A stretch of DNA of 8,307 bases, taken from assembly GCA_017404125.1 (NCBI GenBank), contig JAFRCZ010000259.1, positions 1 through 8,307 of the forward strand, read 5' to 3'. The notes under the pieces were generated by a model, which did no database searches, was not told the origin of the DNA, and saw only the letters and a program-made list of their open reading frames with translations. Positions 1-4,765 of the stretch are shown here, in pieces. Made by a program: the position numbers and the translations under genes. Source of the DNA: Methanobrevibacter sp. (GTDB lineage Archaea > Methanobacteriota > Methanobacteria > Methanobacteriales > Methanobacteriaceae). Within the stretch, counting starts at the first letter, position 1, and each line of letters starts with the position of its first letter.

Positions 1-14
1 CAATGCTTATTGTG

Positions 15-34
15 ACGTTTTGTAGATACAACGT
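15..34. repeat. Imperfect inverted repeat (dyad)
   Basis: ACGTTTTGTA at 15-24 and TACAACGT at 27-34 are complementary apart from a two-base TT bulge, with GA between the arms. The right arm runs into the GTTAACTCA element at 33-41. It could be a protein-binding dyad or part of the origin-like repeat cluster. Nothing in the sequence decides between these. Confidence 0.35.
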
Positions 35-52
35 TAACTCAATGATATTACA
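33..52 (-). repeat. GTTAACTCA element joined to the TGTAATATCATT 12-mer
   Basis: Read on the minus strand, this block is TGTAATATCATTGAGTTAAC. Its first 12 bases recur exactly on the plus strand at 1301-1312 and 1577-1588. Its last nine, TTGAGTTAAC without the first T, match TGAGTTAAC at 427-435 and 1416-1424. The order TGTA, short gap, GAGTTA(A)C is the same as in the two composite elements at 211-234 (read inverted) and 1402-1424, with gaps of 8, 6 and 4 bases. It may therefore be a degenerate third copy lacking the TTTCAA part. Confidence 0.5.
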
Positions 53-210
53 TGCTATATTTTTGTACATTCATGCATATCAATTCCCTATTTTTTTAAA
101 GTTTTATCAATTTTAAAATTTTAGCTCAGGATCTTCAAATTTTTCAAGAATTATAATGTCATTATCATTTGGAATTATGGAGATTTTGATTAAACTCTAT
201 TTCAGTTTTT

Positions 211-234
211 GTAACTCAATTTTTACACTTGAAA
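211..234 (+). other. Composite ORB-like element: GTAACTCAA plus mini-ORB
   Basis: GTAACTCAA (211-219) is followed by TTTACACTTGAAA at 222-234. The second part matches all 13 bases of the mini-ORB I remember for Methanothermobacter Cdc6-1 binding. It also aligns with the wider archaeal core TCCAGTGGAAA at the conserved T.CA.T.GAAA positions. A second composite copy in the opposite orientation lies at 1402-1424. The role in initiator binding is inferred from the motif; no binding is shown here. Confidence 0.55.
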
Positions 235-426
235 CATCACTTGCCATTTTTTTAGATTATTTTTAACTTTCTAAATTATTTTCAAAAATTGATAACTCAA
301 ATCATCATCGCAAAAATCCTGCTGTATCATCATTATGACTCATGTTAGTTTTTTTAGAAATTTTTAAAGTTTTTTGAGTTACAAATTGATTTTTTTCACA
401 CTTTTTTAAATTAAGTTTATATGCAA

Positions 427-447
427 TGAGTTAACATATATAATAAT
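427..447 (+). promoter_or_regulatory. TATA box of the coiled-coil gene with an abutting TGAGTTAAC site
   Basis: ATATATAATAAT at 436-447 is a good archaeal TATA-like element. Transcription would be expected to begin about 25 bases downstream, near 465-470. That is at or past the upstream TTG codon at 463, so it favours translation from the ATG at 520. TGAGTTAAC at 427-435 touches the upstream edge of the box, where TFB contacts DNA. A protein bound there would probably influence transcription of this gene. Confidence 0.5.
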
Positions 448-519
448 GTTAATATTTTTATTTTGAAATATTATATTGAAATTCTTGATAATATCAATTT
501 TTTCTTTGAAGGTATTTTT

Positions 520-1215
520 ATGTTGGAAAAAGAAGTTAAACAATATAAGAGAGGAAATAGTTTCACTTATCGTATCGACTTATCTAAAAAGGATAATTTC
601 GATGGTGGAGAGAAAGTAATGATTCTCAGATTAAGTGAATATGAATCTTATCTAAATGAGATTGATAAACTAAAATCTCAAATCGATGACAATAAAAATA
701 CCATTTCAGACTTAAAGCAATCCCGCAGTGATGCTGATTCATCCATAAATGAAATTATGGAACAAAGAAACCAGGAAATTTCCCAGAAGAACAAGGAAAT
801 TATGGAATTGGTTGAAGAAAACAAATCAGCTATCGCTAAATGCTATGATATTATTGATGAGAAAGATCAGCTTATCAAACAGGCTAATGAAGAGATTAGG
901 CTTGAAAGGGCAAAGTCAGATTTGGCTATGCAAAAGGCTGAAGAAAATCTCCTTGAAGAGAGAAAAAGACATGATGAACTTGTTCTGGAAAAGGATAAGG
1001 AATTGCATAATGTCAACCAGCAACTTCAAGACACTCTTAAGGAAATAGCTTATAAGGATCAATTGCTAACTGCTGATAGGCTTTTGATTGACAGATATAA
1101 AAACAGAAGTTTCATTGATCGTTTATTGAACAGACAACCTGATGACAGTGACTTGCAAATTGACAGCAAGCCAAAAGAAACTTATGTTTTAGAAGCTGAA
1201 AAACAAGAAGATTAA
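520..1215 (+). CDS. Coiled-coil protein with AbrB/MazE-like N-terminal motif
   Basis: This 231-residue protein starts at ATG 520. GAAGGT lies a few bases upstream as a modest ribosome binding site, and the TATA box position fits. An in-frame TTG at 463 would add 19 residues (MKYYIEILDNINFFFEGIF) but lies about where transcription should begin. Residues about 5-40 contain VKQYKRGNSF, RIDLSKK and GGEKVMIL. This spacing resembles swapped-hairpin AbrB/MazE DNA-binding domains (K.GNS..RI.....GE.V.I). Residues about 45-190 are almost unbroken Glu/Lys/Gln-rich heptads, predicted as a long coiled coil. The tail has a basic segment (DRYKNRSFIDRLLNRQP) and ends acidic. No signal peptide or membrane span is seen, so it is probably cytosolic. 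The gene stands alone between two long repeat-bearing non-coding regions, which hints at an origin-binding, chromosome-organising or autoregulatory role. That is inference; I do not recognise a named family. Confidence 0.85.
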   Translation: MLEKEVKQYKRGNSFTYRIDLSKKDNFDGGEKVMILRLSEYESYLNEIDKLKSQIDDNKNTISDLKQSRSDADSSINEIMEQRNQEISQKNKEIMELVEENKSAIAKCYDIIDEKDQLIKQANEEIRLERAKSDLAMQKAEENLLEERKRHDELVLEKDKELHNVNQQLQDTLKEIAYKDQLLTADRLLIDRYKNRSFIDRLLNRQPDDSDLQIDSKPKETYVLEAEKQED

Positions 1216-1236
1216 TTTTTAATTTTCATCAACCTC

Positions 1237-1281
1237 TTTTTTTATAATTTTTTTTACAATTATTTTCCCTGTTTTTTTTTT
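1237..1281 (+). terminator. Oligo-T terminator region
   Basis: T-runs of about 7, 8 and 10 bases (1237-1243, 1248-1255, 1272-1281) follow the stop codon within about 65 bases, with no strong hairpin. Archaeal RNA polymerase stops at such U-tracts without a stem. The whole downstream stretch is T-rich, so the exact end point is uncertain. Confidence 0.5.
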
Positions 1282-1300
1282 AAATTTTTCTTTTGAATAG

Positions 1301-1316
1301 TGTAATATCATTTTTT
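1301..1316 (+). repeat. Direct repeat TGTAATATCATTTTTT, copy 1
   Basis: This 16-mer is identical to 1577-1592. Its first 12 bases also occur inverted at 41-52. GTGTAA at the 5' edge resembles the GTGTAA of the inverted mini-ORB at 1477-1489. The T-tail could be chance in this T-rich strand, but TGTAATATCA is not a simple sequence. Confidence 0.5.
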
Positions 1317-1401
1317 CTTCATGATTATTCAATTCATATGCATTTTTAATTCATTGAGTTGTATTTTCCATCATTTTTTCATTGTAACTCTTAGACGTAG
1401 A

Positions 1402-1424
1402 TTTCAACTGTATAATGAGTTAAC
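1402..1424 (-). other. Composite ORB-like element, inverted copy
   Basis: Read on the minus strand, this is GTTAACTCA (1416-1424), then a TTA spacer, then TACAGTTGAAA (1402-1412). It parallels the plus-strand element at 211-234 in part order and nearly in spacing. TACAGTTGAAA agrees with the general archaeal core TCCAGTGGAAA at 9 of 11 positions. The two composite copies point toward each other across the coiled-coil gene. Inverted pairs of Orc1 sites are typical of archaeal origins, although usually with a shorter interval. Confidence 0.5.
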
Positions 1425-1476
1425 CTGTTATTATCATTTTTTGCCAATTTTAAGGCCAGAAAATTCTTGACATTAA

Positions 1477-1489
1477 TTTCAAGTGTAAG
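1477..1489 (-). other. Mini-ORB-like site, inverted
   Basis: TTTCAAGTGTAAG on the plus strand reads CTTACACTTGAAA on the minus strand. That is 12 of 13 bases of the remembered Methanothermobacter mini-ORB and of the copy at 222-234. No TAACTC element is attached to this copy. It has the same orientation as the element at 1402-1424, 75 bases away. Confidence 0.5.
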
Positions 1490-1576
1490 TTTTTTTCAAA
1501 TTTTTTATAAATTATTTTAATGTTATTATCATATCATAATCCTGTTAATTTCTCATCATCATCATTTCATATCTCT

Positions 1577-1593
1577 TGTAATATCATTTTTTT
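1577..1593 (+). repeat. Direct repeat TGTAATATCATTTTTT, copy 2
   Basis: This copy is identical over 16 bases to 1301-1316 and carries one more T. It lies in non-coding DNA with no nearby gene start, so a promoter role is unlikely. Its function is unknown. Confidence 0.5.
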
Positions 1594-1929
1594 AAGGGAT
1601 TTTTCAATGCTAAAATTGATATTATCATAATTTTTTCTTGATCTTTCTCAATTTTTTTTAAAATTTTTGCTAAATTTTTTGATTTTTTGTATTATTTTAT
1701 GATTTTTTCATCTATTGTAGCATTTGTTTTATATTTTTGAAATAATTTTTAATAAATTCCTATTTTTTTAAGTCTCTTGTATACTTTTTAATGAAATAAA
1801 ATTTTTTCTGTTATATTTTTTTTCTTTTTCATAGGAAATATTTTTGAAAATTTTTAATGATTCTTTATAAAAATTAAGGGTTTCGAAAAATAATTAGGAA
1901 ATTCCATTATATCAGAAAAAAATTAGAAA

Positions 1930-1968
1930 AAATTTCATTTAAAATTTCATTTAATAAACTTATATAAT
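1930..1968 (+). promoter_or_regulatory. Promoter of the glycan gene pair with a 12-bp tandem repeat upstream
   Basis: TATATAAT at 1961-1968 is a strong archaeal TATA-like element. It predicts a transcript start near 1990 and a leader of about 35 bases. Just upstream, AAATTTCATTTA occurs twice in perfect tandem (1930-1941 and 1942-1953). That is about one helical turn per copy, ending next to the TFB-recognition position. This could be a site for a regulator bound on one DNA face. The promoter call is firmer than the operator idea. Confidence 0.55.
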
Positions 1969-2025
1969 AGTTAAAACAAAATCTAAAATATTAATTCAAA
2001 ATAATGCTTATTAATAGGGGTTTTT

Positions 2026-3168
2026 ATGAATTTTAATTTAGAAAATAGAAATTTTGATCTTTTTCATCCGCTAATCCTTGTAGCTATGGTAATTATATTC
2101 ATGATTATAGCTATGCCTATGTGGTATATGTATCAAAAATTGCCTGCTCCTAATTTGGATTTATATCTTTACATTGGATTGGGACTTTTATTCTTCATTA
2201 TAGGCATTTTCATAGCTAACTACTTTTTAAATAAGAATTTTAATATTCTTGATTCAAACCCTGATTTAAGCTTAAATCCTGATAAACTATCCATATCCGA
2301 TTCATATACTAGAAATGAATTAATCATAGTTGGATTGGTTTCTTTAGGAATCCTACTTCAAATTATAAACATAGTTCTATTAGGCGGAATACCACTTTTC
2401 TCTGCTACATTAAAGGCAAAAGCTGCAACAAAAATATGGCTTTTATCCTACATAATATTCTTGCCTTCTATCAACATTCTTATTGCTAAATACAATAGGA
2501 AATCCCATTACATATTGCTTATAATTGGATTGATCTTATTTGCTCTAACCGGCTATAGAACAACACCTATTGCAATCATGCTATCTGCTCTAATTACTTT
2601 GTATTATACAAGAGATGTTGATGTAAAATACATTATCATTGCTATTTTAGCAATTGCAGCTGTACTTTTAGCGATAGGCTTTATTGCAGTTCAGGCTATC
2701 AGCTGGCAGCATTGGTCATTAAACCCTATTGAACTTGTATCATATAGGGCTGCTTTTACATTGAATGTACTCTCAAAAGCCATTGAAAATCAATGCTCCA
2801 CAATGGGAAATTTATTTTATGCTACACTTACTGGATTCTTTACTCATATGGATGCAAGGGTTTTAGTAGGCCAGGCTACAATTGGAAGGGTTCATTCAAT
2901 CACTTCAACCATATTTGGTCCAGCATTGCTTGACTTTGGAATAATAGGAATGTTAGTGCAGATGTTTATAATAGGCTTTATTTTGAAGGTTTTACACATT
3001 ATGCAATATAATAAAAAAAGCATTTTCACTGCATTTTATGGCATCTTGCTTGCACAAACAATTATTTGGATTGAAACAGGTCCAAGTGATATAGTTGTTT
3101 GGCTCTTCTATTTGATTGCTGTTTTAATCATTATCAAATCCTTGAGAGGTTCAGATCATGAAATCTAA
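2026..3168 (+). CDS. Polytopic membrane protein, O-antigen/oligosaccharide repeat-unit polymerase-like
   Basis: This 380-residue protein is almost wholly hydrophobic, with about ten predicted membrane spans. Examples are residues about 14-36, 46-68, 97-125, 137-154, 160-195, 200-225, and three near the C-terminus. GGIPLFSATLKAKA at about 120-133 and TGYRTTPIAI at about 174-183 resemble conserved stretches of Wzy/O-antigen-polymerase-like proteins. A large loop of about 60 residues after the span near 225 (starting SWQHWSLNP) is also typical of that family and would lie outside the cell. Such enzymes join lipid-linked oligosaccharide units into a polymer on the outer face of the membrane. The start is ATG 2026, with AGGGG five bases upstream. 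The gene overlaps the next by 11 bases, implying co-translation. Substrate and polymer are unknown; a surface glycan or a cell-wall polymer are both possible. A flippase or other transporter is less likely. Confidence 0.75.
   Translation: MNFNLENRNFDLFHPLILVAMVIIFMIIAMPMWYMYQKLPAPNLDLYLYIGLGLLFFIIGIFIANYFLNKNFNILDSNPDLSLNPDKLSISDSYTRNELIIVGLVSLGILLQIINIVLLGGIPLFSATLKAKAATKIWLLSYIIFLPSINILIAKYNRKSHYILLIIGLILFALTGYRTTPIAIMLSALITLYYTRDVDVKYIIIAILAIAAVLLAIGFIAVQAISWQHWSLNPIELVSYRAAFTLNVLSKAIENQCSTMGNLFYATLTGFFTHMDARVLVGQATIGRVHSITSTIFGPALLDFGIIGMLVQMFIIGFILKVLHIMQYNKKSIFTAFYGILLAQTIIWIETGPSDIVVWLFYLIAVLIIIKSLRGSDHEI
3144..3150 (+). promoter_or_regulatory. Internal ribosome binding site GAGAGGT for the downstream glycosyltransferase-like gene
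   Basis: GAGAGGT lies inside the end of the polymerase-like gene, seven bases before ATG 3158. It supports that start codon and, with the 11-bp overlap, translational coupling of the pair. Confidence 0.7.
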
Positions 3169-4309
3169 AGTCACTGAATCTAAGATTGCGAAATCTAAAA
3201 ACATAGCTATTGCTGGAGAAATCACTCCCTCTAAAACAATAATTCCAGTTATAGAAAGATTAAGGGAATTGGAAAAGGAAGATAAATTATCCTTCAAATT
3301 AAACAAGATAATTGGCCTTTATCATGGAGAGTCTTCAAAGGCTTTTCTTGAACCTCATTGTGATGAAGTTTATTCTATTGGAGAAGGCAGAAGAGGGAAA
3401 AAGAATTCTACCGGCAAATTGGCTTATCTCATTTCAAAAGATATTCTAAAATCCTATAATGCCCTTAAGGGAAAGAATATTGATTTGTTGATTACAGCAG
3501 GCAATGCAGGAGATGTTAGAAAAGCCATTGTAGCAGCCAATATTTTAAGGATTCCTGTTTTGCATATAGAACAAGACATTTACAATCCTATTGAAGTCAT
3601 CTCTCAAGCTAATCTAGTCACTGTACCTAGCGAAGATTATAAAAAATACCTTGAGAAGAATTATCAACTTAAAAATGTTGTAAACATTAATGGTTATCCT
3701 ATGGCAAAATATGTTGATAATCAAATCAAAGAAGGAAGCCTAATAGATAAGGATGAAATCTATGGTGAATATGGAATGAAGGAATTTGTATTGCTTGTCC
3801 TTGGAGGAGATTTAAGGGAAGAGGATATAGAGCCATTGATTAGGGCTGTTGAAGAGCTTAATCTTAAGGCATTGATTGCACCTTATAGATTTGACAGGAA
3901 TATGGTTCAGGACTTGGTATTATCTCCAAACATTAAGATTTTGCCCCAGTATGTGGATTTGTTAAGCTTTATGAATGCTGCATCCCACCTTATCTTTGCT
4001 GCAGGAATGGGAATGACCATTGAAGCAGGGGTATTCAATATTCCATCACTCAAAATAGAGGGATTCCATAAAACCCATGGAAGTGTAGACTTGGCAAAAT
4101 CATTGGATATTCCAATTGTAAAGATAGATGAAATCCCTAAAGCCTTTGAAAATCTGACAGAGCATAAGGATTCGAATCTTGTAGAAAACAGTGAAATTGC
4201 AATAGAGAAACTGGTGGATTTAATCAACGATTTCAATCCAAAGGCCCTTAACAGAAGCGGTTTCAAATCAACCAAGGAAATTTGGAACAGCCGCAAGGCA
4301 TTTAGGTAA
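3158..4309 (+). CDS. GT-B fold glycosyltransferase or UDP-GlcNAc 2-epimerase-like protein
   Basis: This 383-residue soluble protein appears to have two Rossmann-like halves. The N-terminal half has NIAIAGEITPSK (15-26), DLLITAGNAGD (109-119) and PVLHIEQDIYNP (133-144). The latter sits where epimerases and MurG-like enzymes carry their HxE-type segment. The C-terminal half opens with FVLLVLGGD (210-218) and includes a predicted donor-site region, AAGMGMTIEAGVFNIPSL (281-298). That glycine-rich loop and acidic helix are typical of nucleotide-sugar binding in MurG and UDP-GlcNAc 2-epimerase relatives. No signal or membrane span is seen, so it acts at or near the inner membrane face. A ribosome binding site and the overlap fix the start. 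With the upstream polymerase-like gene, a role in assembling a lipid-linked glycan is the simplest reading. The classical epimerase catalytic set is not evident to me, so I favour transferase over epimerase. The sugar is unknown. Confidence 0.75.
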   Translation: MKSKVTESKIAKSKNIAIAGEITPSKTIIPVIERLRELEKEDKLSFKLNKIIGLYHGESSKAFLEPHCDEVYSIGEGRRGKKNSTGKLAYLISKDILKSYNALKGKNIDLLITAGNAGDVRKAIVAANILRIPVLHIEQDIYNPIEVISQANLVTVPSEDYKKYLEKNYQLKNVVNINGYPMAKYVDNQIKEGSLIDKDEIYGEYGMKEFVLLVLGGDLREEDIEPLIRAVEELNLKALIAPYRFDRNMVQDLVLSPNIKILPQYVDLLSFMNAASHLIFAAGMGMTIEAGVFNIPSLKIEGFHKTHGSVDLAKSLDIPIVKIDEIPKAFENLTEHKDSNLVENSEIAIEKLVDLINDFNPKALNRSGFKSTKEIWNSRKAFR

Positions 4310-4330
4310 TGGATCAAATTTCTAATTTCT

Positions 4331-4371
4331 AAAAAAAATTTTTATTTCTTTTTCCATTTTTTTACTTTTTT
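4331..4371 (+). terminator. Oligo-T terminator of the glycan gene pair
   Basis: After the stop at 4309, a short A-run leads into successive T-runs between about 4339 and 4371 with little secondary structure. This fits archaeal U-tract termination. Confidence 0.5.
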
Positions 4372-4501
4372 GTTTAAAAATGCATTTTATTTTATTAACT
4401 TTTTGTACTTAACAGTGTTATAGTATTACTTTTTTTATTCAGATTAATCAATTTATATCTATTTGATTTGGGATTGTTCAATCAGATTTAATTATTTTAT
4501 T

Positions 4502-4526
4502 GATTAGATGGTTCTACGAACTAATC
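4502..4526. repeat. Imperfect inverted repeat
   Basis: GATTA (4502-4506) pairs with TAATC (4522-4526), and GTTC (4511-4514) pairs with GAAC (4518-4521), leaving a TAC loop and a four-base bulge on the left arm. No T-run follows directly, so it is not an obvious terminator. It lies upstream of the likely promoter and may be a regulator-binding dyad. Confidence 0.4.
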
Positions 4527-4652
4527 TTAAAAATATAACGCCGTAATATCCTTATTTTAAGCTTTGTATTACTTTTTTTTCAAATATAAACGATTAATAA
4601 TACTTTTTTTAATACTTTTAAGCCGTTTTGCCTTGCTTTCGTAATAAATAGG

Positions 4653-4659
4653 TATATAT
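4653..4659 (+). promoter_or_regulatory. Candidate TATA box for the secreted FmdE-like gene
   Basis: TATATAT at 4653-4659 would place the transcript start near 4680 and give a leader of about 85 bases. A second candidate, TATATTAT at 4671-4678, would shorten this to about 65 bases. Either way the leader is longer than for the other genes here. Confidence 0.4.
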
Positions 4660-4751
4660 CATTATTACTCTATATTATTTCTAGATATTCTTATTAAATT
4701 TTTTTTCTGATTTATGGATTGTTAATTAATGGAATATCAATGAAAATTTTT

Positions 4752-4759
4752 GAGGAGGT
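4752..4759 (+). promoter_or_regulatory. Strong ribosome binding site deciding an ATT start
   Basis: GAGGAGGT is the best ribosome binding site in the window. It ends six bases before an in-frame ATT at 4766, an ideal distance, but eighteen bases before the first ATG at 4778, which is too far. Confidence 0.7.
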
Positions 4760-4765
4760 CAAAAT

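Larger units (their letters stand above)
1..462. other. Non-coding T-rich region with dispersed repeats; left part of a candidate replication origin
   Basis: I see no protein or RNA gene here. The top strand is rich in T-tracts. The region contains several copies of a TAACTC/GAGTTA element (33-41, 211-219, 292-300, and inverted at 374-382 and 427-435), one strong mini-ORB-like match (222-234), and an inverted copy of a 12-mer that recurs twice on the far side of the following gene (41-52). Clustering of these elements on both sides of one gene, with none inside its coding sequence, argues against chance. An Orc1/Cdc6-binding origin region is my inference. Operators for the neighbouring DNA-binding-like protein are the main alternative. 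Confidence 0.45.
1216..2025. other. 810-bp non-coding T-rich region with repeats; right part of the candidate origin
   Basis: I see no plausible coding sequence on either strand, nor any tRNA- or rRNA-like structure. The region has very long T-runs on the top strand. It holds one inverted composite ORB-like element (1402-1424), one separate inverted mini-ORB (1477-1489), two copies of TGTAATATCATTTTTT (1301-1316, 1577-1592), and partial TTGAGTT and TAACTC copies (1353-1361, 1381-1390). The final 100 bases hold the promoter of the next gene. The low stability would suit a DNA unwinding element if this is an origin. Confidence 0.45.
4310..4765. other. 456-bp intergenic and leader region
   Basis: No gene of normal size is seen. 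The region contains a terminator-like T-rich start, two copies of GTATTACTTTTTTT (4423-4436, 4566-4579), related AATACTTTT copies at 4599-4621, an imperfect hairpin at 4502-4526, and a TATA-like box at 4653-4659. Very short ATG-initiated frames occur in the leader. The last, 13 codons from 4740, ends at 4781 and overlaps the first ATG of the secreted-protein gene. Confidence 0.5.

Noticed and set aside
463..519. In-frame TTG start at 463 for the coiled-coil gene
   Set aside because: It lies about where the TATA box at 436-447 would start the transcript and has no ribosome binding site. ATG 520 has GAAGGT upstream and begins right at the recognisable domain.
749..1048. Plus-strand open frame inside the coiled-coil gene
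   Set aside because: It is an out-of-frame shadow with a Lys/Arg/Leu-rich, unnatural composition.
1..1600. Insertion sequence or plasmid remnant explaining the repeats
   Set aside because: No transposase or replication-protein fragment, terminal inverted repeats or target duplications are seen. The repeats are short, dispersed and in both orientations.
1..2025. tRNA, rRNA or other structured RNA in the long spacers
   Set aside because: The spacers are extremely AT-rich with no cloverleaf or GC-rich helical core. Genuine structured RNAs would be expected to stand out by GC content.
3907..4317. Minus-strand open frame of 136 codons
   Set aside because: It lies wholly antisense to the well-supported GT-B protein and has no binding site or recognisable domain.
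4310..4765. Metal or cofactor riboswitch in the leader of the FmdE-like gene
   Set aside because: The only clear pairing is one short imperfect hairpin that lies upstream of the probable promoter. No known riboswitch core is recognisable.
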